A stretch of DNA of 64,000 bases from Nevskiales bacterium. Its GTDB lineage: Bacteria; Pseudomonadota; Gammaproteobacteria; Nevskiales; Nevskiaceae. Both the position numbers and the translations under genes were made by a program. Shown here piece by piece: positions 29,108 to 41,146 of this stretch. The first letter of the stretch is position 1. The number at the start of each line of letters is the position of its first letter. Under the pieces are notes generated by a model. That model did not search any database. It saw nothing but the letters and a program-made list of their open reading frames with translations, and had not been told where the DNA came from. Location: the NCBI GenBank assembly GCA_028698335.1, contig JAQVDP010000004.1, positions 186,001 through 250,000 of the forward strand. The letters are read 5' to 3'.

Positions 29108-31708
29108 ATGATTGCCTGCACCACCCCGCTGCGCGCCCGCGCGGCATCGCTGGGGCTTATCGCCTCACTCGTCTGCACGTCCGCGTTCGCGATCCCTGAA
29201 CGCAAGGCGGCGGTCGGCGATCTGCTGGCGCGCCTGCAGCAGAACACCGGCGGCGCGTTGGCCGATTCACGCCTTGCCGCCAATCAATACCTGGCGCTGT
29301 CCACGCTCAGCGCGTTGCCGCTGATGGCCGACAACCCGGTCGACACACCGCTGGCGCGCGCGCTCGGCTTCCTGTCGATCTACGGCGAACTGGCCGGCGT
29401 GCGCGACGCCACACGGGAGCTGGTCCAGCAGCGCGTTTCGACCGACAGCGCCGGCGTCACCCACGTCCACCTCGACCAGATGCACCAGGGGCTGCCGGTG
29501 TTCGGCGCCCGCCTGGTCGTGCATATGAACGATTCCGGCATCACCGGTATGAGCGGCGTGTTCGTCGACGGTCTGGAGCAGTTGTCGACGCAGCCCGCCC
29601 TCAGCGTGGCCACCCTGCGGCAGCACGCACTGGCCGCAAGCCGCAAGCATCACCGGCAGGCTGCCCTGCATGTCGAATCGGGTCGCCTCATTGTCTACCG
29701 CACCGGCCTGCTCGAAGGCATCGCCGGCAGCAATCACCTCGCCTACGAGGCGACCGTCGCCGGCGCCGCCGGGCAGGCGGTGCGCGAACGGGTGATCGTT
29801 GACGCCAATACCGGTGCCGTCCTCAACCGGATCGACCAGATCCACCGCGTGCTCAACCGCGAGATCTTCACGCCGACGATGGACGTCCCGCCGGTCCTGA
29901 CCGAGGGTAGCCTGCTGGCACCGGCCGACCCGCCGTTCGCCGGCGACGTCGCCGGCTCCTCACGCACGCTCAACCTACCGACGGACAACCTCTACATCTT
30001 CGCCGGCGGCACCTACGCGCTGTACCAGAACCTGTTCGGCCGCGAAGGCTACGACGACGGCGCGATCCCGCCGGAGGAACAGATCCAGCGCAGCGTCTAC
30101 CTGATCAACGAAAACTGCCCCAATGCCTACTGGGATGGCACCTCGACCAACTACTGCCCGGGCTTCGACGCCGACGACGTGGTCAGTCACGAGTGGAGCC
30201 ACGCGTATACCGAATACACGCACGGCCTGGTGTATCAGTACCAGTCCGGCGCGCTGAACGAGTCGTACTCCGACATCTTCGGCGAGGCCTACGATCTGGT
30301 GAACGGCATCGAAGGCATCCTCGGGGCGACCCTGACCGAAGGCGAGTACTTCGAGAACGGCGGCAGCCGCTGGGTGCTCGGCGAAGACCTCAGTGAAGTT
30401 GCCGCCGGACTGCTGCTGCGCGACATGTGGGACCCGGACAACTTCGGCGTCAATGTGCCATTGGTCGGGCTGCAGATCCTCGGAACCCCCTCTCCGGGCA
30501 GCGTCATCACCTCCGAGAACTACTATTGCGGCACCGGCGACAACGGCGGGGTTCATACCAACTCCGGGGTCCCCAACCATGCGTTCGCGATGCTCGTCGA
30601 CGGCAAGAGCTTCAACGGCGTGGATATTCCCGCGATCGGCATGATCAAGGCGCTGCATATCTACTTCCAGGCCGAGACGCATTACCAGACGCCGACGACC
30701 AACTTCGCGCAGCACGCCGATGCACTCGAACAGTCGTGCCGGGACCTGATCGGCCGGCCGCTGAACGATGTCTTCGGGGAGGTTTCCGGCGAGGTCATCA
30801 CCAGCGCGGACTGCGCCGCGGTGCATGCGGCGATGGTCGCCGTCGAGATGCGCGAAGATCCGACCGAGAAATGCGACTACCAACCGGTACTGAAGCCCGA
30901 AGCCGAGACGCCGGCGCTGTGCGCCGACGGCGAGGATCCCGAGGCGTATTTCTCCGAAACCTGGGAAGGCGGCGCAATTCCCGCTGGCTGGACCCTCGGC
31001 AAGAATCTCACCGGCGACTCCGAACCGGAGGTGTTCGCATTTGCCGTCAGCGATGAACTGCCGGAGCCGCACAGCGGGCACGCCGCGTTCGCGCTCGACA
31101 ACACCGGCGGCACCTGTGCCGCGGGCGGCGACATTTCCGGATCGTTCTGGATGGATTCACCGGCCATCACGGTCGACGCAGCCGGCAGCTTCCTGACCTT
31201 CACCCACTTCATGCAGTCCGAACAGGGTTACGACGGCGGCAACCTGAAGTTCAGCCTCAACGGCGGCGACTTCGCGATCGTGCCGGCGGAGGCCTTCACC
31301 CACAACGGTCATAGCGGTCAGTTCGAGTCCTCGAGCACCAACACCAACCCGATGGCCGATGCCGAAGCCTGGACCGGCTCCGACCAGGGCCAGGCCACGG
31401 GCAGCTGGGGGCGGACCGTGGTCGATCTCAGCGCACTGGGCGCGGCGGTCGGCGACAGCCTGCAGTTCCGCTGGGAATTCGGAAACGACGGCTGTGCCGG
31501 CAACCTCGGCTGGTACGTCGACGACACCGCCGTCTACAGCTGCAAGGTCGGCGGCAGCGGCCTGCCGGTCAGCGGCGACGACCCGGTCCCCGACGACGGC
31601 GGCAACGGTGGCGGCGGCACCGGCGGCTCGTCCGGCGGCGGCGCCCTGGGCTGGCTGCTGCTGGGACCGATGCTGGGCCTCGCGCTCGCACGCCGGCGCC
31701 GGCACTGA
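29108..31708 (+). CDS. Secreted M4 (thermolysin-family) metalloprotease with GlyGly-CTERM tail
   Basis: Protein of 866 aa. A signal peptide (about 1-28) is followed by an FTP/PepSY-type propeptide (to about 250) and an M4 catalytic domain with HEWSH (361-365) and the third zinc ligand in NESYSD (E385), exactly 20 residues after H365 as in thermolysin. GGVHTNSGVPNHAF follows. The histidine that thermolysin carries in THYG appears as Phe (SFNG). A Gly/Asp-rich beta-sandwich (MAM or choice-of-anchor type, about 615-810) comes next. The tail is Gly-rich, then a hydrophobic helix GWLLLGPMLGLALA, then RRRR, the GlyGly-CTERM signal processed by rhombosortase in type II secretion species. A GGGGAAA ribosome site precedes the ATG. 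It sits on the opposite strand inside the otherwise conserved eno-kdsA block. Confidence 0.92.
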   Translation: MIACTTPLRARAASLGLIASLVCTSAFAIPERKAAVGDLLARLQQNTGGALADSRLAANQYLALSTLSALPLMADNPVDTPLARALGFLSIYGELAGVRDATRELVQQRVSTDSAGVTHVHLDQMHQGLPVFGARLVVHMNDSGITGMSGVFVDGLEQLSTQPALSVATLRQHALAASRKHHRQAALHVESGRLIVYRTGLLEGIAGSNHLAYEATVAGAAGQAVRERVIVDANTGAVLNRIDQIHRVLNREIFTPTMDVPPVLTEGSLLAPADPPFAGDVAGSSRTLNLPTDNLYIFAGGTYALYQNLFGREGYDDGAIPPEEQIQRSVYLINENCPNAYWDGTSTNYCPGFDADDVVSHEWSHAYTEYTHGLVYQYQSGALNESYSDIFGEAYDLVNGIEGILGATLTEGEYFENGGSRWVLGEDLSEVAAGLLLRDMWDPDNFGVNVPLVGLQILGTPSPGSVITSENYYCGTGDNGGVHTNSGVPNHAFAMLVDGKSFNGVDIPAIGMIKALHIYFQAETHYQTPTTNFAQHADALEQSCRDLIGRPLNDVFGEVSGEVITSADCAAVHAAMVAVEMREDPTEKCDYQPVLKPEAETPALCADGEDPEAYFSETWEGGAIPAGWTLGKNLTGDSEPEVFAFAVSDELPEPHSGHAAFALDNTGGTCAAGGDISGSFWMDSPAITVDAAGSFLTFTHFMQSEQGYDGGNLKFSLNGGDFAIVPAEAFTHNGHSGQFESSSTNTNPMADAEAWTGSDQGQATGSWGRTVVDLSALGAAVGDSLQFRWEFGNDGCAGNLGWYVDDTAVYSCKVGGSGLPVSGDDPVPDDGGNGGGGTGGSSGGGALGWLLLGPMLGLALARRRRH

Positions 31709-31720
31709 GCCGTCCGGGCG

Positions 31721-31758
31721 CAAAAAAGGGCCGGTGCATTGCACCGGCCTTTTTATTT
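31721..31758. terminator. Bidirectional intrinsic terminator between the M4 protease and kdsA
   Basis: GGCCGGT (31729-31735) pairs with ACCGGCC (31743-31749) and is flanked by six A on one side and five T on the other, so it can end both the plus-strand protease transcript and the minus-strand kdsA transcript. Confidence 0.9.
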
Positions 31759-31810
31759 CGATCCCGAGAACAACAGGCGGCGGATCTCTCACCGATCGCC
31801 GCAGCTGGAC

Positions 31811-34395
<2,585 letters not shown>

Positions 34396-35700
34396 TCAAT
34401 CGGGAATCCCCCTTGGTGCCCCCATCGGCGCCCGGCACCACTCGAAACGCAGGCCCGATGCGGCGGCTGCGGCACTGCGCCAGTAGCCCGCCACCGCCAG
34501 CAGCGTTTCGCCCCGGTACACCAGCGGCATGCGTTCGCGCACCCACGGCGGAATGCCGGCCTCCTGGCACAGCTGCTTCAACGTCCGGGTATGACGCCCC
34601 CCGTCCGGACGCAGCCGCTCGCCGCCACGGGCGAACCGGATCTCCAGCGCGGCCGTACCCGGTCCGCGACGGCGCAGCTCGCCGCATCCCTCGGGCAGAC
34701 GCTGGCGTGCGCCCTCGCCCCAGGTAATGACGACCCCGCCCGGCGCCGGCGGCAGCGCCGGCATCAGGAACAGACGGTCGCGGTAGCGCCGCGCCTCGGC
34801 GCCGCCGGCGCCGAGCACCGGCACCGCATCACGGCGGGCGCGGAGGACCTCCCGATCCAGACGCGCGAACCAGGCTTCGGCCGGCGCCTCGAACCCCAGC
34901 GCGCGCCACTCGAAATAGATCAGGTTGTGGCGCCGCTCGGGACTCAGGGCCAGCAGCGCCTTGACCGACAATCCGCCGTCAGCGTGCGCAGCGGCGCTGC
35001 GGTCCTGCTGCGCCAGCTCCGACAACAGCTCATCGGCCGCCGCCGCCCGCTGCGCCAGACGCACGAGGCTGCCCGTCGCCTGCGGAAACATGCCGGCCAG
35101 ACGCGGCATGATCTCGGTGCGCAGGAACGCGCGCGCCAGACGCGGATCGGCGTTGTGCGGATCGTCGATCCAGCCACCCTCCTGCCGGCCCAGGCCCTGC
35201 CCGCGCAGATACGCCTCGACCCGCGCCCGGGGAGTCGACAGCAGCGGACGCCACAGGACCCCACGCCCAAGCGGACGTTCGCGGCGCATCCCCGCCAGAC
35301 CGACCACACCGCTGCCGCGCAGCGCGCGCAACAGCACGGTTTCGGCCTGATCGTCCCGGTGATGGGCGGTGGCCATCACGTCGCCCGCGCGCAACAGCCG
35401 TTCCAGCGCCCGATAGCGCGCCCGCCGCGCGGCGGCCTCGATCCCCAGCCCGTCACTGACGGACACCTCGACCCGCAGCACGCGCAACGGCACGCCGAGG
35501 CGCCTGCACACCCGCCGGCAGTGCCGGAGCCAGTCGTCTGCGGCCGGCTGCAGGCCATGGTGAACGTGAACGGCACGGACCGCATACTCGGCCGCGAGCC
35601 GATGCAGCAACGCCGTCGAATCGCGACCGCCGCTGTAAGCGACCCAGACCTGCCCATCCGCCCCGTCGGGCAACGGCGGCAGTTTCAGATCTGGCGGCAT
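34396..35700 (-). CDS. tilS: tRNA(Ile)-lysidine synthase
   Basis: Modifies C34 of tRNA-Ile(CAU) to lysidine, an essential step for reading AUA. 434 aa, close to E. coli TilS (432). The PP-loop SGGRDSTALLH is near the N-terminus, with VHVHHGLQ, HHRDDQAETVLLRALRGSGVVGLAGM and the PLL..R block following. The C-terminal TilS domain has GRHTRTLKQLCQEAGIPPWVRERMPLVY. In the accA-tilS-pyrG order of Pseudomonas. Confidence 0.96.
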   Translation of the reverse strand: MPPDLKLPPLPDGADGQVWVAYSGGRDSTALLHRLAAEYAVRAVHVHHGLQPAADDWLRHCRRVCRRLGVPLRVLRVEVSVSDGLGIEAAARRARYRALERLLRAGDVMATAHHRDDQAETVLLRALRGSGVVGLAGMRRERPLGRGVLWRPLLSTPRARVEAYLRGQGLGRQEGGWIDDPHNADPRLARAFLRTEIMPRLAGMFPQATGSLVRLAQRAAAADELLSELAQQDRSAAAHADGGLSVKALLALSPERRHNLIYFEWRALGFEAPAEAWFARLDREVLRARRDAVPVLGAGGAEARRYRDRLFLMPALPPAPGGVVITWGEGARQRLPEGCGELRRRGPGTAALEIRFARGGERLRPDGGRHTRTLKQLCQEAGIPPWVRERMPLVYRGETLLAVAGYWRSAAAAASGLRFEWCRAPMGAPRGIPD

Positions 35701-35761
35701 GGGACGGAAGCCGGACGCAGCCGATGCCGCGACCGCGGATCGCGGCCGACGGCGCTCGGCT

Positions 35762-36724
35762 TCAGTGGGTCACCGTGAACGCGCCGTACTCCATCAGCCG
35801 CTGATAGCGCGTCGCCAGGAGCTGGGTGACCGGCGTGTGACACAGACGCTCGAGGTTGGCGCTGAGCTTCTGCTTGACCGTATTCATCATCGCCGCGGTG
35901 TCCCGGTGGGCGCCGCCCAGAGGCTCGGAGATGATTTCGTCGACCAGTCGATGCTCGTACAGATCCGGCGCCGTGATCCGCATCGCTTCGGCGGCCTCCG
36001 ATGCACGGCCGGCGTTCTTGAACAGGATCGAGGCGCAGCCTTCGGGCGAAATCACCGAGTAGATGCTGTACTGCAGCATCATCACGTGGTCGGCGACGCC
36101 GATCGCCAGCGCGCCGCCCGAACCACCCTCTCCGATCACCGTCGCCAGCACCGGCGTGCGCAGCCGCGACAGTTCGAACAGGTTGTGGGCGATCGCCTCG
36201 GACTGGTTGCGCTCTTCGGCGCCGATTCCCGGATAGGCTCCGGGCGTGTCGATGAAGGTCAGCAACGGCAGGTTGAACTTCTCGGCCATCTTCATCAGGC
36301 GCACCGCCTTGCGATAGCCCTCCGGCTTGGGCATGCCAAAGTTGCGGTAGACCCGCTCCTTGGCGTCGCGCCCTTTCTGCTGACCGATGACGACGACCGC
36401 ACGTTCGTCGAGCCGGGCGACGCCGCAGACGATGCTCGGATCGTCCGCATAGTGACGGTCGCCGTGCAGCTCCTCCCAGTCGGTGAACAGCGTATTGATG
36501 TAGTCGAGCGCGTACGGGCGCTGCGGATGGCGCGCCACCTGCGCCACCTGCCAGGGCGACAGCTTGGCGAAGATCTGCGCCGTCAGCTCACGGCTCTTGG
36601 CCTGGAGCCGCTCGATTTCCTCGGTCAGATTCACCCCGGAACCCGAGGTGGCAAAACGCAGCTCCTCGATCTTCTGCTCGAGCTCGGCGATCGGTTGTTC
36701 GAAGTCCAGATAATTCAGGTTCAT
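35762..36724 (-). CDS. accA: Acetyl-CoA carboxylase carboxyltransferase subunit alpha
   Basis: Alpha subunit of the carboxyltransferase that makes malonyl-CoA for fatty acid synthesis; 320 aa from the ATG at 36724 ([19 protein letters not shown]), the usual family start. A GTG at 36757 in the same frame would add 11 residues and is less likely. Typical blocks are [54 protein letters not shown] and [15 protein letters not shown]. It partners AccD, which is not here. 49 bp after dnaE. Confidence 0.97.
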   Translation of the reverse strand: MNLNYLDFEQPIAELEQKIEELRFATSGSGVNLTEEIERLQAKSRELTAQIFAKLSPWQVAQVARHPQRPYALDYINTLFTDWEELHGDRHYADDPSIVCGVARLDERAVVVIGQQKGRDAKERVYRNFGMPKPEGYRKAVRLMKMAEKFNLPLLTFIDTPGAYPGIGAEERNQSEAIAHNLFELSRLRTPVLATVIGEGGSGGALAIGVADHVMMLQYSIYSVISPEGCASILFKNAGRASEAAEAMRITAPDLYEHRLVDEIISEPLGGAHRDTAAMMNTVKQKLSANLERLCHTPVTQLLATRYQRLMEYGAFTVTH

Positions 36725-36773
36725 CGCGTCGTTGCCCGGACTGTCGTCCACGGGCACTCCCTAGTTGTCGGTG

Positions 36774-39700
36774 CTATTCGTCATCGGACTGCCCCCCGCC
36801 CGCCGCCGCAAACCGGCGCTCCACCACCGGGGGCTGGTATTTCCGATAGGCGACTTTAGCGCAGTCCGGTCCCAAGAGTTGCTGTAATTCGATCAGCAGG
36901 GCGTCGTCGAGCTTGAGCCGCCAATCATCCGACAGATCCAGAGCGCAGGCCGCTTTCGGGCCGACGTAGCGGATCGTCACACCGATCCCGCCGGGATTGC
37001 GCCGCGACTGCAGCAGGCGCCGGAACAGCAGGACCTCGCTCAGCGGCAGCCGCCACTCGAGTTCGAGGCGCTGCGCGTAGTCCCGCATCACCTGATCGAT
37101 GCTGTAGAACTCGGCGCCGTACAGGCGCGGTTCGGGCGCACCGCCTTCTTCACGCGGCGGACTCATGCCGATCTCGCCGATCACGAAGATCAGGCCGTCG
37201 ACTTTGACGTAGGGCTGAAAGCGCGCGAATGCGTCGGCATCGATCCACGACGACAGCTCGATGCACTGGTCGGTCCCGGTGACGTGATCCTCGACGGTGA
37301 CCTTGTAACTGGCCCGCGCATTGCGCCCCTCCGCCGCCGCATCCCCCTTGAAGAAGCGCAGATCCTTGACCCAGCCCGCGAACATGACCTTGCTGCGCGG
37401 CTGCCATGCCCGCTTGCCGTCCGCCGCCGGAGGCCGCACCGTGGCGCGCTGCGCCGCGACCAGCTCGTGCAGTCGCCCACTGCAGATCTGGTCGATCAGC
37501 TCTCCATACGCCTGGATCGGATGCCCGGACATGTAGAAGCCGAGCGTGTCGCGTTCCTTCTGCAGAATCTCGCGCTGCGACCATTCGTCGACCCGCTCGG
37601 CCTCGACCGCCACATCGCTGCTGGCCGGGTCGGTTCCGAGCCCGAACAGGTCGTCCTGGCCGCTGCTGCGGCTCTGCTCGTCGGCTTCGGCCAGCTGCAG
37701 CGCCTTGGGCAGGGTCTTGGTCAGTGACGCACGATTGAGTCCGAAGCAGTCCAGCGTGCCCGAACAGATCAGCGCCTCGAACACACGGCGGTTGGCCTTG
37801 CGCGTGTCGACCCGGCGACACAGATCGAACAGATCCCTGTAGGGCCCGTGCGCCTCGCGCTCCTCGATGATGCCTTCAAGTGCGGCGGTGCCGACCCCCT
37901 TGATCGCGCCGAGGCCATACAGAACCTCGCCGGGCGCCGGCACGGTGAAGCGGATGTGGCTGCGGTTGATGTCCGGCGGCGTGACCTTCAGGCCCATCCG
38001 CAGACACTCGTCGCGCATCGTCACGACGGTGTCGGTATGGTCCATTTCGCAGGACAGCACGGCCGCCATGAACTCGGCCGGATGGTGCTGCTTGAGCCAC
38101 GCGGTCTGGTAGGACACCAGCGCGTAGGCCGCGGCATGGGATTTGTTGAAACCGTAGTTGGCGAACTTCTCCATCAGGTCGAAGACCTGCCGGGCGGTCT
38201 CGGGACCGATACCGCGTTCCTCAGCGCCCTTCTCGAAGATCTGCCGCTGCTTGGCCATCTCCTCGGCCTTCTTCTTGCCCATCGCCCGGCGCAGCAGATC
38301 GGCGCCGCCGAGCGTATAGCCGGCCAGGCGCTGCGACATCTGCATCACCTGCTCCTGGTAGACGAAGATGCCGTAGGTCGGCGCCAGCACCGGCTCCATG
38401 TCCGGATGCTGGTACTCGAACTCGAACTCGCCGCGCTTGCGCGCGCAGAACTCCGGGATCTGATCCATCGGCCCCGGGCGGTACAGCGACACCAGGGCGA
38501 TGATGTCCTCGAAGGTATCGGGCCGCAGATCCTGCGAAGCCCGCTGCATGCCGGGCGATTCCATCTGGAACACCGCAGTGGTCTTGCCACTGGCGTAGAG
38601 CTCGTAGGTCTCGCGGTCGTCGATCGGCAGCTGCAGCACGTCGATCGTCCGCCCCTCGGTCCTGGCGATGTTGTCCACCGCCTCCTGGATCACCGTCAGG
38701 GTCTTCAAGCCGAGGAAATCGAATTTGACCAGCCCGATCGCCTCCAGGTCCTTCATGTCGAACTGGGTGCGGACACCGCCGCCGCCGGGTTCGCAGAAGA
38801 TCGGCGCGTAGTCGGTCAACGGCTGCGGGGCGATCACGACGCCGCCGGCATGCACGCCGACGCCACGGGTCACGCCCTCGAGCGCCAGGCCCAGATCGAC
38901 GACCGCGCGCGTGTCCTCCTCGGTGTCGTAGCGGCGCTTGAGTTCCGGCACGGTGTCCAGGGCCTCGGCCAGGGTCGCGCCCGGCGTGCCCGGCACCAGC
39001 TTGGCGATCGAATCGGCGAAGCCGTAGCCGTGCCCGAGCACGCGTGCGACGTCGCGGATCACACCGCGCGCCGCCATCGTCGCGTAGGTGATGATCTGCC
39101 CGACGCGTTCGCGCCCGTATTTATGGGTGACGTATTCGATCACCCGGTCGCGGTTGTCCATGCAGAAGTCGATGTCGAAGTCCGGCATCGACACGCGCTC
39201 GGGATTCAGGAAGCGCTCGAACAGCAGGTTGTAAGGCAGCGGATCCAGATCGGTGATCTTGATCGCATACGCCACCAGCGACCCGGCGCCGGAACCGCGT
39301 CCGGGCCCGACCGGACAGCCGTGGGTCTTGGCCCACTCGATGAAGTCCGAGACCACCAGGAAGTAACCGGCGAATCCCATCTTCTCGATGATGCCCAGCT
39401 CGTATTCCAGGCGCTCCCGGTATTCGGCCTCGGGACGCGCCAGCGTGAGCTGCGCGATGCGCTCGGTCAGCCCCTGGTGGGCACGTTCGCGCAACCAGCT
39501 GTTGGCGTCGTAGCCCTCCGGCACCGGGAAGTTCGGCAGGTGGTACGGCGGCGCGAACCTGACGGTCAGCGAACAGCGCCGGGCGATTTCCACCGAGTTG
39601 GCCAGCGCTTCCGGAATGTCCGCGAAGAGTTCGGCCATCTCCTGCGGCGACTTCAGGTACTGCTCGGGGGTGTAGTCCCGGGGGCGCTTGTCGTCGCTGA

Positions 39701-40406
39701 GGATGCGGCCTTCGGCGATGCAGACACGGGCCTCATGCGCCTCGAACTCGCTGCGCTCCAGGAAGCGCACATCGTTGGTGGCGACGACCGGCACCCCGCG
39801 TGCGCGCGACAGCGCGCAGGCGGCGGCAACCCAGTCGTCGTCGCCGGGACGCCCACAGCGGGCGATCTCGAGATAGAGACGGTCCGGAAACATCGCCTGC
39901 AGGGTCGCCAGCGCCGCCAGCGCCGAGTCGACCTGATCGGCCTGGGCCGCACGGAACACCGCCCCGTCACGCCCGGTCATCGCCAGCAGGCCGTCGGCGT
40001 GCTCGGCCAGCCAGTCCCAGCGCGCCAGCGGCTGCCCCCGCCCCTGGCCCTCGGTGTAGGCACGCGACAACAGCCGGGTCAGATTCAGGTACCCGGCCTC
40101 GTTCTGCACCAGCAGCGTCAGGCGTTCGGGTTCGTCCTGCGGCGTCCGTTCCTCCAGCCACAAGTCGATCCCGATGATGGGCTTGACCCCCGCCCCCTCG
40201 GCCGACTTGTAGAACTTGACCATCGAGAACAGGTTGTTGCGGTCGGTCACCGCCACCGCGGGCATGCCCAGTTCGGCGGTCCGGCTCAACAGCGTGGCGC
40301 CGAGCCCGCCGCCCTTCCGCTTCGGCGGCTCGACCCGCACGATCCCGTCGGTCAACGAGTACTCGGTATGCAGACGCAGATGGACGAATTCCGCCATGGC
40401 CTTCAT
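36774..40406 (-). CDS. dnaE: DNA polymerase III alpha subunit
   Basis: Main replicative polymerase, 1210 aa. The N-terminal PHP domain begins HLRLHTEYSLTDG; the palm has the catalytic aspartates in PDFDIDFCMDNRDRVIEYV, followed by GRERVGQIITYATMAARGVIRDVARV; the fingers include GPMDQIPEFCARK. The HhH/OB part lies toward the C-terminus (SGHPIQAYGELIDQI, the OB fold near 990-1090). The ATG at 40406 (MKAMAEFVHLR) overlaps the rnhB stop as ATGA; ATG 40397 is an alternative. Confidence 0.97.
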   Translation of the reverse strand: MKAMAEFVHLRLHTEYSLTDGIVRVEPPKRKGGGLGATLLSRTAELGMPAVAVTDRNNLFSMVKFYKSAEGAGVKPIIGIDLWLEERTPQDEPERLTLLVQNEAGYLNLTRLLSRAYTEGQGRGQPLARWDWLAEHADGLLAMTGRDGAVFRAAQADQVDSALAALATLQAMFPDRLYLEIARCGRPGDDDWVAAACALSRARGVPVVATNDVRFLERSEFEAHEARVCIAEGRILSDDKRPRDYTPEQYLKSPQEMAELFADIPEALANSVEIARRCSLTVRFAPPYHLPNFPVPEGYDANSWLRERAHQGLTERIAQLTLARPEAEYRERLEYELGIIEKMGFAGYFLVVSDFIEWAKTHGCPVGPGRGSGAGSLVAYAIKITDLDPLPYNLLFERFLNPERVSMPDFDIDFCMDNRDRVIEYVTHKYGRERVGQIITYATMAARGVIRDVARVLGHGYGFADSIAKLVPGTPGATLAEALDTVPELKRRYDTEEDTRAVVDLGLALEGVTRGVGVHAGGVVIAPQPLTDYAPIFCEPGGGGVRTQFDMKDLEAIGLVKFDFLGLKTLTVIQEAVDNIARTEGRTIDVLQLPIDDRETYELYASGKTTAVFQMESPGMQRASQDLRPDTFEDIIALVSLYRPGPMDQIPEFCARKRGEFEFEYQHPDMEPVLAPTYGIFVYQEQVMQMSQRLAGYTLGGADLLRRAMGKKKAEEMAKQRQIFEKGAEERGIGPETARQVFDLMEKFANYGFNKSHAAAYALVSYQTAWLKQHHPAEFMAAVLSCEMDHTDTVVTMRDECLRMGLKVTPPDINRSHIRFTVPAPGEVLYGLGAIKGVGTAALEGIIEEREAHGPYRDLFDLCRRVDTRKANRRVFEALICSGTLDCFGLNRASLTKTLPKALQLAEADEQSRSSGQDDLFGLGTDPASSDVAVEAERVDEWSQREILQKERDTLGFYMSGHPIQAYGELIDQICSGRLHELVAAQRATVRPPAADGKRAWQPRSKVMFAGWVKDLRFFKGDAAAEGRNARASYKVTVEDHVTGTDQCIELSSWIDADAFARFQPYVKVDGLIFVIGEIGMSPPREEGGAPEPRLYGAEFYSIDQVMRDYAQRLELEWRLPLSEVLLFRRLLQSRRNPGGIGVTIRYVGPKAACALDLSDDWRLKLDDALLIELQQLLGPDCAKVAYRKYQPPVVERRFAAAGGGQSDDE

Positions 40407-41017
40407 GCCGCCCCGACCGATTCGCCGGACACCGCCGCCATGCCCTCGGCATGCAGGTAGCGCTGACACGGGGCGAAACTCATGCGATGCACCGGGCTGA
40501 CACCCAGGCGCTCGAGCGCTGCCAGGTGGACCGCCGTGCCGTAACCCTTGTGCCGGGCGAATGCGTAACCCGGAAACAGGGCGTCGAGACGCCGCAGCTC
40601 GCGGTCCCGGGCGACCTTCGCCAGGATGCTCGCGGCCATGATCGCCGGCTCACTGGCGTCGCCGCCGACGATCGTCCGCACCGGCACCTCGAGCACCGGC
40701 GCCTGATTGCCGTCCACCAGCACCAGCCCCGGGGATTCGGACAACCCGAGCACCGCCCGCCGCATCGCCAGCAGACTCGCCTGGAGGATGTTGATCCGGT
40801 CGATCTCGTCGACCTCCGCGCGCGCGACGCAATACACCGCGTCGCTCCCGCAGATGGCGTCGAACAGACGCTCGCGTCGCGGCTCCGAAATCTTCTTGGA
40901 ATCATCGAGGCCGGCCGGGATGTCGGATCCGAGAATCACCGCCGCAGCGTAGACCGGGCCGGCCAGACAGCCCCGCCCGGCCTCATCGACGCCCGCAACC
41001 GCAACGCGCCCGGTCAT
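40403..41017 (-). CDS. rnhB: Ribonuclease HII
   Basis: Removes ribonucleotides misincorporated in DNA and cleaves RNA-DNA hybrids, 204 aa. The type 2 RNase H motifs are GVDEAGRGCLAGPVYAAAVIL (catalytic Asp-Glu), DDSKKISEPRRERL, VDGNQAP and ASILAKVARDRELRRLD. The ATG at 41017 gives family-typical length; the frame is open to 41137 but that part is Ser/Arg-rich and unlike relatives. Coupled to dnaE. Confidence 0.96.
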   Translation of the reverse strand: MTGRVAVAGVDEAGRGCLAGPVYAAAVILGSDIPAGLDDSKKISEPRRERLFDAICGSDAVYCVARAEVDEIDRINILQASLLAMRRAVLGLSESPGLVLVDGNQAPVLEVPVRTIVGGDASEPAIMAASILAKVARDRELRRLDALFPGYAFARHKGYGTAVHLAALERLGVSPVHRMSFAPCQRYLHAEGMAAVSGESVGAA

Positions 41018-41146
41018 CGCCCTGCGTACCTCGAGCCCCTCTGGGACGCTTGACGGGAGACCTGATCGGGCGTGTTGCGGCAAACGTTCATCGGTCGACG
41101 ATTCTAGTGAGCTTGACAGCCTCCTGACCATCGCCACGCGGCCCGG

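Noticed and set aside
37848-40460. Long plus-strand open frame of 870 codons opposite dnaE
   Set aside because: It lies entirely antisense to dnaE, has a low-complexity His/Arg/Gln/Asp composition typical of high-GC shadow frames, and no recognisable domain.
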